Shown one piece after another: positions 9,389 to 17,867 of a stretch of 64,000 nucleotides of DNA. The notes below the pieces were generated by a model. The model ran no database searches and was not told the DNA's origin. It saw only the letters and a program-made list of their open reading frames with translations. A program made the position numbers and the translations under genes. This DNA is from Oceanobacillus sp. HTM 045 (GTDB lineage Bacteria; Pseudomonadota; Alphaproteobacteria; Rhodobacterales; Rhodobacteraceae). Location: NCBI GenBank assembly GCA_009733745.1, contig WNWL01000007.1, forward strand, positions 1-64,000, given 5' to 3'. Position 1 is the stretch's first letter. Every line of letters starts with the position of its first letter.

Positions 9389-10591
9389 ATGAGCGACAAG
9401 ACCGACAAGCTCGTCATCCGCAATATCGGGCTCCTGCTCTCCGGCAAGCTGGAGGAGCCGATCCTCGAGGCCGACTGCGTCATCGCCGAGGGCGGGCGCA
9501 TCGCGGCCATCGGCAACGAGGCCGATCTCGACACCGAGGGCGCGGCGACCGTGGTGGACGCCAAGGGCACCACCCTCGCCCCCGGCCTGATCGACAGCCA
9601 TGTCCACCCGGTGATCGGCGACTACACGCCCCGCCAGCACCAGCTCCACTGGATCGACTCGACGCTCAACGGCGGTGTCACCACGATGATTTCCGCCGGT
9701 GAAGTCCACCTGCCGGGACGTCCCAAGGACATTGTCGGCCTCAAGGCCCTCGCGATCGCCTCGCAGCGCTGGTACGAGAACTTCCGCCCCTCCGGCGTCA
9801 AGGTCCATGCCGGCGCGCCCGTGATCGAGCACGGGATGGAGGAGCACGACTTCAAGGACCTCGCCGACGCCGGCGTGAAACTCCTCGGCGAAGTCGGCCT
9901 CGGCACGGTGAAGGACGGCGAGACCGCCCGCCAGATGGTCGCCTGGGCCCGCAAATACGGCATCCAGAGCACGATTCATACCGGCGGGCCGTCGATTCCG
10001 GGCTCAGGCCTGATCGACAAGGACGTGGTCCTCGCCGCCGATACGGACGTGATCGGCCATGTCAACGGCGGCCATTCCGCCCTGCCCGACGACCAGATCG
10101 TCTGCCTGTGCGAGCAGTGCACGCGCGGGCTAGAGGTGGTCCACAACGGCAACGAGCGCGCCGCGCTGCTCACCGTCAACACCGCCCGCGAGCTTGGCCA
10201 GCTCGACCGCGTGCTGCTCGGCACCGACGGCCCGGCCGGCTCCGGCGCGCAGCCGCTCGGCATCCTGCGGATGATCGCCATGCTCTCGTCGCTCGGCAAC
10301 GTCCCGGCGGAGGAGGCGCTCTGCTTCGGCACCGGCAACACGGCGCGGGTGCGCGAACTGGATTGCGGCATCATCGACGAGGGCCGCGCCGCCGATTTCA
10401 TGCTGATCGACCAGGCCCAGCACGCGCCGGGCAAGCACATCCTCGAGTCGATCCAGCTCGGCAACCTGCCCGGGATCGGCATGGTCATCATCGACGGCCA
10501 GATCAAGTGCGGCCGCTCCCGGAACACCCCGCCGGCGGGCCGGATTCCCGAGGTGGTCAAGGGGATGCCCGCGCCGGGCGGCGGGCACTGA
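9389..10591 (+). CDS. Amidohydrolase family protein (enamidase-like)
   Basis: The 400-residue protein is a metal-dependent amidohydrolase. DSHVHP (His71, His73) supplies the first metal ligands. HTGG, GHVNGGHSA and LLGTDGPAG supply the later His and catalytic Asp positions of the TIM barrel. A composite beta-sandwich is formed by the N-terminal 60 residues and the C-terminal end. Its overall pattern resembles enamidase of nicotinate breakdown, but the neighbours contain no nicotinate genes, so the substrate is uncertain. It is divergent from fpr. The ATG at 9389 follows a GGGGG-containing ribosome binding site. Confidence 0.8.
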   Translation: MSDKTDKLVIRNIGLLLSGKLEEPILEADCVIAEGGRIAAIGNEADLDTEGAATVVDAKGTTLAPGLIDSHVHPVIGDYTPRQHQLHWIDSTLNGGVTTMISAGEVHLPGRPKDIVGLKALAIASQRWYENFRPSGVKVHAGAPVIEHGMEEHDFKDLADAGVKLLGEVGLGTVKDGETARQMVAWARKYGIQSTIHTGGPSIPGSGLIDKDVVLAADTDVIGHVNGGHSALPDDQIVCLCEQCTRGLEVVHNGNERAALLTVNTARELGQLDRVLLGTDGPAGSGAQPLGILRMIAMLSSLGNVPAEEALCFGTGNTARVRELDCGIIDEGRAADFMLIDQAQHAPGKHILESIQLGNLPGIGMVIIDGQIKCGRSRNTPPAGRIPEVVKGMPAPGGGH

Positions 10592-10644
10592 GCGGAGCCG
10601 CGAAAAGGACCGGCAAAGAGGCAGAAGTGCGTGCGCGCAAGGCG

Positions 10645-10680
10645 CGTTAACACTTTTATCCTTTCAGATCAGTGACTTGC
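10645..10680. repeat. Intergenic motif, copy A
   Basis: CGTTAACACTTTTATCCT (10645-10662) is followed by TCAGTGACTT (10669-10678). The 18-nt part recurs exactly at 56968-56985, with TCAGTGCCTT at the same spacing. Both copies lie between convergent genes and are followed by a hairpin. Confidence 0.6.
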
Positions 10681-10704
10681 AGCCTTCGCAACCTTGCGAA
10701 GGCT
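10681..10704 (-). terminator. Hairpin at the end of the acyl-CoA dehydrogenase gene
   Basis: AGCCTTCGCAA (10681-10691) and TTGCGAAGGCT (10694-10704) are perfectly complementary and directly abut the stop codon of the minus-strand gene. It could serve both convergent genes. Confidence 0.6.
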
Positions 10705-11900
10705 CACACGCCCCATTTCCAGAGGTCCATCCCCTTCGCGGCGTAGGCATCCGCCAGCACCATCTTGTGGACCTCGTCGGCCCCGTCCACCAGCCGCGCC
10801 TGCCGCGCGTAGCGGTAGATCCACTCCAGCACCGTGTCGGTCGAGTAGCCCTTCGCGCCGCAGATCTGGATGCCCGCATCCGCCGCGAGGTTGAGCGTGT
10901 CCGCCACATGCAGCTTGGCGATGCTGACGGCGGTCTTGGCGCGGTCGCCCTGGTCCAGCAGCCAGGCCGCCTTCATGGTCAGCAGCCGGCCGACCTCGAT
11001 CCGGTAGGCGATGTCGCCGAGCTTCACGCGCACCGTCTCCCGGTCGGCGAGGCGCACGCCGAACCCCTCCCGCTCCGCCGCGTAGGCGGAGGCGATCTCC
11101 ATGCAGCGCTTGGCGAGCCCGAGCCAGCGCATGCAGTGCGTCAGCCGCGCCGGGCCGAGGCGGATCTGCGTGACCTTGAGACCGTCGCCGACCTCCATCA
11201 GCACGTTTTCCTCGGGGATCTCCAGGTCCTCGAACACCAGCTCGCAATGCCCGCCATGCTCCTCGGGGCCCATGATCCCGATGCGCCGCTCGATGTGCCA
11301 GCCCTGCTGGACCGCGTCGAACAGGAAGGCGGTCAGCCCCTTGCGCGGGTCGTCCGAGGTGCGCGCCATCAGGATGAACTTCTCCGCCCCCTCGGCGCCG
11401 GTGATGAACCACTTGCGCCCGGTGATGCGCCAGCCGCGGTTGGTCCGCTCCGCCCGCGTGCGCATCATCGAGGGGTCGGAGCCGGAGCCGGGGTGCGGCT
11501 CCGTCATCGCGAAGGCGGAGCGCACCCTGCCCTCGAAGACCGGCCGCATCCACTCGATCTGCTCCGGCGTGCCGACCTGGCGCACCACCCGCATGTTGCC
11601 GTCGTCCGGCGCCGCGGCGTGGAAGCAGACCGGCCCGAAGACGGAGCGGTTCATCTCCTCGTAGGCGGCGGCGATGCCGATGAAGGGCAGCCCCTGCCCG
11701 CCCAGCTCCACCGGCAGCGCGGGCGCCCAGAGGCCCGCCGCCTTCACCTTGGCGCGGACCTGCTCCAGCACCTCGTGCGGGATGTTGCCGTGGTCGGCGA
11801 AGTTCGCCGGGTCTTCCTCCAGCGGCAGGAGCTCGGTGTCCACGAAGTCGCGGACCTTGCCGCAATAGTCCGAGATTGCCTCCGGCAGCGCGAAGTCCAT
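10704..11900 (-). CDS. Acyl-CoA dehydrogenase
   Basis: The 398-residue protein is a full-length FAD-dependent acyl-CoA dehydrogenase. It has the flavin-binding AMTEPHPGSGSDPSMM region (about 150-165), the WFITGAEGAEKF segment, and the C-terminal helical domain ending GAKGYSTDTVLEWIYRYARQARLVDGADEVHK. The pattern resembles the ACAD10/11-type subgroup, which prefers longer or branched acyl chains; the exact substrate is uncertain. It is 26 bp downstream of an SDR gene on the same strand, and likely co-transcribed with it. Confidence 0.92.
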   Translation of the reverse strand: MDFALPEAISDYCGKVRDFVDTELLPLEEDPANFADHGNIPHEVLEQVRAKVKAAGLWAPALPVELGGQGLPFIGIAAAYEEMNRSVFGPVCFHAAAPDDGNMRVVRQVGTPEQIEWMRPVFEGRVRSAFAMTEPHPGSGSDPSMMRTRAERTNRGWRITGRKWFITGAEGAEKFILMARTSDDPRKGLTAFLFDAVQQGWHIERRIGIMGPEEHGGHCELVFEDLEIPEENVLMEVGDGLKVTQIRLGPARLTHCMRWLGLAKRCMEIASAYAAEREGFGVRLADRETVRVKLGDIAYRIEVGRLLTMKAAWLLDQGDRAKTAVSIAKLHVADTLNLAADAGIQICGAKGYSTDTVLEWIYRYARQARLVDGADEVHKMVLADAYAAKGMDLWKWGV

Positions 11901-11926
11901 GCGATTCCCCCGAGTCTGGTCCGGCG

Positions 11927-12694
11927 TCAGAGCGACGAGACGAGATGTCCGCCGTCGACCGTGACGGTCGAGCCGGTCATGAAGCTTCCCGCATCCGAGC
12001 AGAGAAGCAAGAGCGGACCGTCGAGTTCCGAGATCTGGCCGACCCGGCGCATCGGCACGCGCCGCACCATCGCCTGCCCGGCCTCGGTCTCGAAGAAGCC
12101 CGCGTTGATTTCCGTGGCGAAGTATCCCGGCGCGAGCGCGTTGACGCGGATGCCGTCGCGGGCGAGCTCCAGCGCGAGCGACTTCGTCATCTGCACCACC
12201 CCTGCCTTGGAGATGGCATATGGGGTGACACCGGCGGTAACACGGAACCCGAGGATCGAGGCGATGTTGACGATCGCCCCGCCGCCGGTCTCCCGCATCG
12301 CCCGCGCGGCCTCCGTCGCCACCAGCCAGGCGCCGCGCAGGTTCACGTCCATCACCGCGTCGAAACTCTCCGCGGTAACATCCAGCGCCCGCTCGGTTTT
12401 CGCCGTACCGGCATTGTTGACCAGCACGTCCAGCCGCCCGAACTGGGCGGAGACCGCCGCGAGCGCGTCGCGGACGGAGCTTTCGTCCGTAACGTCAAGC
12501 GCCACCGGCAGAACCTCCCGCGCGCCGGCCGCTTCCAGCTCGGCCACGCTCTCTTCCAGCCGGTCGAGCCTGCGCGCGGCGATCGCGACATGGGTCTCCT
12601 CGCTGGCGAGCAGCCGCGCGAAATGCGCGCCCAGCCCGGAGGACGCGCCGGTGACGAGGACACGCTTGCCCGCGAGGCGGAAATCGAAGGCCAC
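11927..12694 (-). CDS. Short-chain dehydrogenase/reductase
   Basis: The 255-residue protein is a classical SDR: GASSGLG (16-22) binds the nucleotide, NNAG lies near 93-96, and Ser146, Tyr159 and Lys163 form the catalytic set (YAISK). It starts at GTG 12694, 11 bp after the stop of the complex I subunit gene. The acyl-CoA dehydrogenase follows 26 bp later, which suggests a shared transcript and a role in lipid or acyl-CoA oxidation, perhaps as a hydroxyacyl dehydrogenase. The substrate is inferred only from context. Confidence 0.9.
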   Translation of the reverse strand: MAFDFRLAGKRVLVTGASSGLGAHFARLLASEETHVAIAARRLDRLEESVAELEAAGAREVLPVALDVTDESSVRDALAAVSAQFGRLDVLVNNAGTAKTERALDVTAESFDAVMDVNLRGAWLVATEAARAMRETGGGAIVNIASILGFRVTAGVTPYAISKAGVVQMTKSLALELARDGIRVNALAPGYFATEINAGFFETEAGQAMVRRVPMRRVGQISELDGPLLLLCSDAGSFMTGSTVTVDGGHLVSSL

Positions 12695-12705
12695 GCCCGG
12701 TGCCG

Positions 12706-13017
12706 TCAGTGGGTCCAGGAACCCCGGCGGTCGTGGGCGAAGTTGCCGCCGTAACCGCGCGGGCGGACATTCGGCGCGCGCTTCTGGCCCTCCTCCACCG
12801 TGAAGGGAATGCCGTGGCGGCGCGCGTAGGTGATCGCCTCGTCCTTGGTCTCGAAGCTGATCCGCACCTGCCCGCGCGTGCTGCCGCCGCCGGTCCAGCC
12901 CATCAGCGGGTCGACCTGCTTCGAGCCGGAGCCGGAGAATTCCAGAACCCAGTCCTGCGAATTGCCGTAGCCGGACGTCATGGCGCTTTTCGCGGGGCGG
13001 AAGATACGGGCCATCAT
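12706..13017 (-). CDS. Accessory complex I subunit (NDUFS4-like, ETC_C1 family)
   Basis: The 103-residue protein belongs to the NADH dehydrogenase 18-kDa (NDUFS4) family found in mitochondria and alphaproteobacteria. It shows the RIFRPAKSAMTSG start, the DPLMGWTGGG core, RISFETKDEAITYARRHGI and the C-terminal RRGSWTH. It is a peripheral-arm stabilising subunit of respiratory complex I. The start at 13017 follows a GAGGG ribosome binding site; ATG 13014 is equally possible. Encoding it away from the nuo cluster is usual for the group. Confidence 0.9.
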   Translation of the reverse strand: MMARIFRPAKSAMTSGYGNSQDWVLEFSGSGSKQVDPLMGWTGGGSTRGQVRISFETKDEAITYARRHGIPFTVEEGQKRAPNVRPRGYGGNFAHDRRGSWTH

Positions 13018-13130
13018 CGGAATTTCCCTCGCACTTGTGACCTTCACCTGATCCGGCAAAGGGCGCGAAAAATCAAGACCGCCCTGCCCGCGGCCCCTTG
13101 CCGCCGGGCGATCCCGAACCCGGGAATCCT

Positions 13131-13406
13131 TCAGAGAACGAACAGCAGGATCACCAGGACCCAGATGCAGAGGCCCAGCATCGGCGCCAGCATGACGAGG
13201 CCCGGCCCGTCCCCGGCCGGCTCCGGCCGCGGCGCTGCCACAGCGGAAGAGGGCGCAGAAGCCATCGCGCCAAGAAGCGCGCGCTCCACGGATTCAGCAT
13301 TCGGAATGTCTGGATTGGGGTCCCGCCGCCGGTCAGGTGCAGGGAGCGAGGGTGGGGTGGTGGGTGTTGCACCTGCCCGGCGGCGTTCTCCTGCTGCTTG
13401 CACCAT
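13131..13406 (-). CDS. Small membrane protein of unknown function
   Basis: The 91-residue protein has a proline- and charge-rich N-terminal part and one strong C-terminal membrane segment (about 69-91; MLAPMLGLCIWVLVILLFVL). This suggests a tail-anchored membrane protein with the bulk in the cytoplasm. ATG 13406 is preceded by AAGGTG at good spacing. I do not recognise a family. It lies 113 bp upstream of the complex I subunit gene on the same strand. Confidence 0.6.
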   Translation of the reverse strand: MVQAAGERRRAGATPTTPPSLPAPDRRRDPNPDIPNAESVERALLGAMASAPSSAVAAPRPEPAGDGPGLVMLAPMLGLCIWVLVILLFVL

Positions 13407-13576
13407 GATCTGTACACCTTTATGGCGAGTCGGGTCAACGCTCTGCACGCAAATGTCCACGAAGCGTCGCCCGTGGAAACTGCCACGCCTCGCGTAAAGG
13501 GATCATTAATCTCCGCGCAGGGGTTGCCGGCCCCGGCCGTGGGAGCCATGTTCGCGAAGAGTTCCGGAGAACCGCC

Positions 13577-15751
13577 ATGTCCGAACCGGTCGCCGCACAT
13601 CCTGCCGACACCCACGCGCCCCGCGAGAAGCTCGAGGGCGGGCGGCGCATCGTCATGCATACCGAGTTCAAGCCGTCGGGCGACCAGCCCGGGGCGATCG
13701 ACGAGCTGTCGGAGGGAATCGCCTCCGGCGAGCGCGACCAGGTGCTGCTCGGCGCCACCGGCACCGGCAAGACCTTCACCATGGCCAAGGTGATCGAGGC
13801 GACCCAGCGCCCGGCCATCATCCTGGCCCCGAACAAGACCCTCGCGGCCCAGCTCTACGGCGAGTTCAAGACCTTCTTCCCGGAGAACGCGGTCGAGTAT
13901 TTCGTCTCCTACTACGACTATTACCAGCCGGAGGCCTACGTCCCGCGGACGGACACCTACATCGAGAAGGAAGCGCAGATCAACGAGCAGATCGACCGGA
14001 TGCGCCACTCGGCGACCCGGGCGCTGCTGGAGCGCGACGACGTGGTGATCGTCGCCTCGGTCTCCTGCATCTACGGCATCGGCGCGGTCGAGACCTACGG
14101 GGCGATGACGCAGGACCTCGTGGCCGGCAACGCCTACGACCAGCGCACCATCATGCGCGAGCTGGTCACCCAGCAATACAAGCGCAACGACTCCTTCTTC
14201 CAGCGCGGCACCTTCCGGGTGCGCGGCGACGTGCTGGAGCTCTGGCCCGCCCACCTCGAGGACCGGGCCTGGCGGTTCGACTTCTTCGGCGACGAGCTGG
14301 AGGGGATCAGCGAGTTCGACCCGCTCACCGGCGAGAAGACCGGCAAGCTGGAGAAGGTCCGCATCTACGCCAACTCGCACTACGTCACCCCGCGCCCGAC
14401 GCTCCAGCAGGCCATGAAGGGCATCAAGGAGGAACTGCGCGTCACGCTCGACCGGATGGTGGCGGAAGGCCGCCTGCTGGAGGCGCAGCGGCTGGAGCAG
14501 CGCACCAATTTCGACCTCGAGATGATCGAGGCGACCGGCTCCTGCGCCGGCATCGAGAACTACTCGCGCTATCTCACCGGCCGCCAGCCCGGCGAGCCGC
14601 CGCCGACGCTGTTCGAGTACATCCCCGACAACGCCATCGTCTTCGCCGACGAGAGCCACGTCTCGGTGCCGCAGATCGGCGGCATGTACCGGGGCGACTA
14701 CCGGCGCAAGTTCACGCTGGCCGAGCACGGCTTCCGCCTGCCCTCCTGCATGGACAACCGCCCGCTCAAGTTCGAGGAATGGGACGCGATGCGGCCCCAG
14801 TCGGTGTTCGTCTCCGCCACGCCGGGCGCGTGGGAGCTGGAGCGTACCGGCGGCGTCTTCGTCGAGCAGGTGATCCGCCCGACCGGCCTGATCGACCCGC
14901 CGGTGGAGATCCGCCCGGTCGAGAGCCAGGTGGATGACCTGCTGGACGAATGCCGCAAGGTCGCCGCCCGGGGCTACCGCGCGCTCGTCACCACGCTGAC
15001 CAAGCGCATGGCGGAGGACCTGACCGAGTACCTGCACGAGCAGGGCATCAGGGTGCGTTACATGCACTCCGACATCGACACGCTGGAGCGCATCGAGATC
15101 CTGCGCGACCTGCGCCTCGGCGCGTTCGACGTGCTGGTCGGCATCAACCTGCTTCGCGAGGGGCTCGACATCCCCGAATGCGCCCTCGTGGCGATCCTCG
15201 ACGCCGACAAGGAGGGTTTCCTGCGCTCGGAAACCTCGCTGATCCAGACCATCGGCCGGGCGGCGCGGAACGTCGAGGGGCGGGTGATCATGTATGCCGA
15301 CCGCATCACCGGCTCGATGGAACGCGCCATCGGCGAGACCGAGCGCCGCCGCGCGCGCCAGGTCGCCTACAACGAGGAACACGGGATCACGCCCGAGACG
15401 GTGCGCAAGAACGTCGAGGACATCCTCGAGGGCACCTACGAGGGCGACACCGACATGTCCCGCGTCACCGCGAAGGTGGACAAGGCCAAGGTCGGCGCGA
15501 ACCTCGCTGCGCATCTCGACGGGCTGCGCAACGACATGATGAAGGCGGCCGAGAACCTGGAATTCGAGGAGGCCGCGCGGCTGCGCGACGAGATCCGCCG
15601 GCTGGAAGCCGTGGACCTCGCCGTCGCCGACGACCCCCTGGCGCGCCAGTCGGCCGTGGAGGAGGCATCGGGCGCCGCGCCGCGCTCCACCTCCGGCAAG
15701 CCGGGCACCCGAAGCTACCGCGGCAAGAAGCGAGGCCGGAAGGGGCCCTGA
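13577..15751 (+). CDS. uvrB: Excinuclease ABC subunit B
   Basis: The 724-residue protein is UvrB, the damage-verifying helicase-like subunit of nucleotide excision repair that is loaded by UvrA and recruits UvrC. Visible are Walker A GATGTGKT (59-66), the damage-probing beta-hairpin region [13 protein letters not shown] (111-123), the helicase motif HSDIDTLER, the QTIGRAARN motif VI, and a C-terminal UVR motif ([16 protein letters not shown]) that contacts UvrC. The start at 13577 follows GGAGAA. It is slightly longer than the E. coli protein at both ends, as is common in this group. It is typically LexA-regulated, but I did not see a convincing SOS box. Confidence 0.98.
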   Translation: MSEPVAAHPADTHAPREKLEGGRRIVMHTEFKPSGDQPGAIDELSEGIASGERDQVLLGATGTGKTFTMAKVIEATQRPAIILAPNKTLAAQLYGEFKTFFPENAVEYFVSYYDYYQPEAYVPRTDTYIEKEAQINEQIDRMRHSATRALLERDDVVIVASVSCIYGIGAVETYGAMTQDLVAGNAYDQRTIMRELVTQQYKRNDSFFQRGTFRVRGDVLELWPAHLEDRAWRFDFFGDELEGISEFDPLTGEKTGKLEKVRIYANSHYVTPRPTLQQAMKGIKEELRVTLDRMVAEGRLLEAQRLEQRTNFDLEMIEATGSCAGIENYSRYLTGRQPGEPPPTLFEYIPDNAIVFADESHVSVPQIGGMYRGDYRRKFTLAEHGFRLPSCMDNRPLKFEEWDAMRPQSVFVSATPGAWELERTGGVFVEQVIRPTGLIDPPVEIRPVESQVDDLLDECRKVAARGYRALVTTLTKRMAEDLTEYLHEQGIRVRYMHSDIDTLERIEILRDLRLGAFDVLVGINLLREGLDIPECALVAILDADKEGFLRSETSLIQTIGRAARNVEGRVIMYADRITGSMERAIGETERRRARQVAYNEEHGITPETVRKNVEDILEGTYEGDTDMSRVTAKVDKAKVGANLAAHLDGLRNDMMKAAENLEFEEAARLRDEIRRLEAVDLAVADDPLARQSAVEEASGAAPRSTSGKPGTRSYRGKKRGRKGP

Positions 15752-15900
15752 CGGTTCCGCAGCCGATTCCATCGCCGCCGATTCCACCCTCGCCACCCGG
15801 GCAGACGTCGCGTTCATCGCGGCCGTGTCCGCGGCGTGCGGGGCTCAACCGTTGTGTGACAAAACGTGGCCGCGCGGCCTCACGCGCGGGCCTAATGGCG

Positions 15901-15936
15901 GTTAACGATAAAATCATCTTCCTGTTTCAGTAACTT
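15901..15936. repeat. Degenerate copy of the intergenic motif
   Basis: GTTAAC (15901-15906) and TCAGTAACTT (15927-15936) match the ends of the motif seen at 10645 and 56968, with a different and 3-nt longer middle. It lies 49 bp before a lipoprotein gene. This weak match may be chance. Confidence 0.3.
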
Positions 15937-15984
15937 GGGTCGAACTTGTCCTCCTGTTTCGAGTTACGCTTCCGTGAGGCATTG

Positions 15985-16620
15985 ATGACCTTCCCTGCAC
16001 GCCCGACCGGGCTGTTCCGTACTTTCGGCATTCTCGCGCTCGTCGCGGGCCTCGCGGCCTGCACCGACTCCGCCAACCAGTACACGCCGTCCAGCTTCGG
16101 CGCGGCGAAGCTGGCGCCGGGGGTGACGCCGGCCGCCTGGTCGATCGCGGATATCCGCGTCAGCGTTCCGGACAGCCTGACCGTCTCCTCCGATCCGGAC
16201 CAGCGGGTGCCGGGGGCGGACATCGTGTGGTGGGGCGAGCCGGGCGCCTCGGCGAGCGAACGGCGCCAGCAGGTCGCGGCGATCATCGGCGAGGCGGTGA
16301 CGAACGGCCTCTCGGGCTTCAACGGCAGCGCGGACGTGGTTGCGGAAGTCACTGTGATACGCTTCCACGGCCTGACGCCGCGGGCGCGCGCCTCCTGCAG
16401 CATCCTCGGCTGCCTCGGCAACACCAACGTCGATTTCGAGATCACAGTGCGCGACGCGGCGACCGGTGACGTGCTGGCCAGTTCGGGCCTGATCGAGGCC
16501 GATCCCGAGACCGTCCAGGGCGAGGCCGCCGAACTGGCGGACCAGCGCGGCGAGACCGACCGGGCGCGGATCGTGCAGCACATCTCCGGGGTGGTGCGGG
16601 ACTGGGCCGCCCGGCTCTGA
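15985..16620 (+). CDS. Lipoprotein, DUF6778-like
   Basis: The 211-residue protein has a lipoprotein signal (FRTFGILALVAGLAAC, lipobox LAAC), so it is probably anchored in the outer or inner membrane facing the periplasm. The mature part contains SIADIRVSVPDSLTVS and a segment VIRFHGLTPRARASCSILGCLGNTNVDFEITVRD with two cysteines. It resembles the DUF6778 lipoproteins common in Rhodobacterales; no function is known. ATG 15985 is preferred over 15946 because the signal peptide starts right after it. Confidence 0.8.
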   Translation: MTFPARPTGLFRTFGILALVAGLAACTDSANQYTPSSFGAAKLAPGVTPAAWSIADIRVSVPDSLTVSSDPDQRVPGADIVWWGEPGASASERRQQVAAIIGEAVTNGLSGFNGSADVVAEVTVIRFHGLTPRARASCSILGCLGNTNVDFEITVRDAATGDVLASSGLIEADPETVQGEAAELADQRGETDRARIVQHISGVVRDWAARL

Positions 16621-16730
16621 GCCTTTCCGCCTTTCCCATTCTTCATGCCCGCCGGAACTCGGGGCTTGCCAAGCGGCCCCGGCGTTCCCATCATCTCCCC
16701 AGGTTGAAACCAGTGAAAGGAGGTGATCCG

Positions 16731-16787
16731 ATGGTCAGTGAGATCTCGGAGATGGCGGTCGGGACAATCCGGGGGGCTTCCGTCTAG
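16731..16787 (+). CDS. 18-residue peptide behind an extreme Shine-Dalgarno sequence
   Basis: The ORF reads MVSEISEMAVGTIRGASV and ends with TAG. It starts 7 nt after AGGAGG, inside a 15-nt perfect anti-16S match. No family is recognised. The peptide is not rich in one amino acid, so classic attenuation is not indicated. It may be a translated regulatory ORF, or the AUG may serve mainly to hold ribosomes. Confidence 0.5.
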   Translation: MVSEISEMAVGTIRGASV

Positions 16788-16882
16788 GAGCAGCCTCCTT
16801 TCCGGTTGGACCCGGGCTGGAAGGCGCGCATCGCGACAGCACCGCGCGCCGTTCTAACCGTCCAACCATCTCTGGCTCACGG

Positions 16883-16915
16883 AAGGCCGCCCGACCGGGC
16901 GGCCTTCTTCGTTTC
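16883..16915 (+). terminator. Intrinsic terminator
   Basis: AAGGCCGCCCG (16883-16893) and CGGGCGGCCTT (16896-16906) pair perfectly and are followed by the T-rich CTTCGTTTC. This is among the best intrinsic terminators in the backbone part of the window. Confidence 0.85.
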
Positions 16916-17037
16916 GGGACAGCTTCGCCCGGCCGAAAGGCCCGGAACCGTCAGACTGTTGCGGGAAGAATTCGCCCGCCGGGCGGCCCGCCCGGCGCGG
17001 CATGTTCGGGGGCACAGGGGATTGCGCCCCTCCGGCG

Positions 17038-17352
17038 TCAGACCGGGTCGCTCGACGGCACGGCACCGCGCGGGCGGTTGGCCTCCCAGTAATTGCCGGA
17101 CGCAAGGACGCAGCTCATGCCGTCGGGCCAGGTCATCAGGATGGTCCAGCTTCCGGTTTCTTCCGACGTCCAGAGCTCGATCACCGAGCGCTGGCCCTGG
17201 ACCCCGAGGCCGGAACGCACCTCGCCATAGGATCCGGCGAGCGTCGCCACGATCCGGTCACGCGTACCACAGACTTCATTCGCAAACGATACGGACGGCA
17301 GCCCGAACGCAGCTGCACAGATCAGCCCCCCGGCAAGACAATGCCTCAGCAT
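17038..17352 (-). CDS. Small secreted protein of unknown function
   Basis: The 104-residue protein has a signal peptide (MLRHCLAGGLICAAAFGLPSVSFA, cleavage before NEVCGT). The mature part of about 80 residues has two cysteines (in NEVCGTR and GMSCVL) that could form a disulfide, and a SWTILMTWPDGMSC segment often seen in small periplasmic proteins of Rhodobacterales. Its role is not known. The start at 17352 has GGAGAGAA upstream. Confidence 0.7.
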   Translation of the reverse strand: MLRHCLAGGLICAAAFGLPSVSFANEVCGTRDRIVATLAGSYGEVRSGLGVQGQRSVIELWTSEETGSWTILMTWPDGMSCVLASGNYWEANRPRGAVPSSDPV

Positions 17353-17422
17353 GTCGTTTCTCTCCGATACACGGAGGCGGGGCCATTTCGCGCCAGGACT
17401 GCCGGCCCCGCCGGTTACACCA

Positions 17423-17442
17423 TCCCGGCCGGACGGCCGGGA
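17423..17442 (-). terminator. Hairpin between two minus-strand genes
   Basis: TCCCGGCCG (17423-17431) and CGGCCGGGA (17434-17442) are perfectly complementary. It lies about 85 bp after the small membrane protein gene at 17529. Confidence 0.4.
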
Positions 17443-17528
17443 ACATCATGGCCCGCAGGAGAACGACATGAATGAGGCGCTAGCGCGGCAAACCGGGCGC
17501 TAACCGTCGGCTGTGGTCCGCCCGCACC

Positions 17529-17759
17529 TCAGGCATAGGCCCTGCCAGTTCCACCGCTCCGCCCGCGCAGCCGCAGGCGCGGCGCGATGAACCAGGCGAC
17601 GATGGCCGAGATGACGATGCTCGCCGCGATCGTCGCCATGATCGGCAGGAAGGCGATCTCGGCGAGCGGCGTGGTCAGGATCAGCAGCAGGCCTACCCCG
17701 AACATGACGGACTGGACCATCACGAAGACGAGGGCGGCGATCTGGAGACGTACACGCAT
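17529..17759 (-). CDS. Small two-helix membrane protein
   Basis: The 76-residue protein has two hydrophobic segments (about 5-30 and 34-60) and an arginine-rich, cytoplasm-type C-terminus. ATG 17759 is preceded by AAAGGAGG, a near-perfect ribosome binding site, which decides this start over the in-frame one 69 nt upstream. No family is recognised. It lies downstream of mmsA on the same strand with a hairpin between them. Confidence 0.7.
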   Translation of the reverse strand: MRVRLQIAALVFVMVQSVMFGVGLLLILTTPLAEIAFLPIMATIAASIVISAIVAWFIAPRLRLRGRSGGTGRAYA

Positions 17760-17799
17760 TCCGGTTCCTCCTTTGCTTGAAGACGCAACGAAGGAATAG

Positions 17800-17822
17800 C
17801 CGGGGCGGTTCCGCCGCCCCGG
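17800..17822 (-). terminator. Hairpin downstream of mmsA
   Basis: CCGGGGCGG (17800-17808) and CCGCCCCGG (17814-17822) form a perfect 9-bp stem with a 5-nt loop, 45 bp after the mmsA stop codon. Confidence 0.5.
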
Positions 17823-17867
17823 AAGCATGTCAGCGCGAAACCCGGCCCCGACAGGCCGGGCCGGGCC

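Larger units (their letters stand above)
16715..16915 (+). ncRNA. Structured small RNA or leader carrying a tiny ORF
   Basis: A compact unit is seen. GAAAGGAGGTGATCC (16715-16729) is the exact complement of the usual bacterial 16S rRNA 3' end. The 18-codon ORF follows. CCTCCTTTC (16794-16802) can pair with the first nine bases of that site. GGTTGGAC (16804-16811) can pair with GTCCAACC (16860-16867). A strong intrinsic terminator closes the unit at 16883-16910. Nothing downstream on this strand is a gene for several kilobases, so the RNA appears to be an independent transcript rather than an attenuator. Its 5' end is not defined by sequence. Confidence 0.55.

Noticed and set aside
6079-10591. 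A nicotinate-degradation cluster
   Set aside because: The amidohydrolase resembles enamidase, but no nicotinate hydroxylase or downstream pathway gene is nearby.
13151-15817. An 888-residue minus-strand open frame opposite uvrB
   Set aside because: UvrB is certain on the plus strand, and the opposite frame has no domain and the Arg/Leu/Val bias of a shadow frame.
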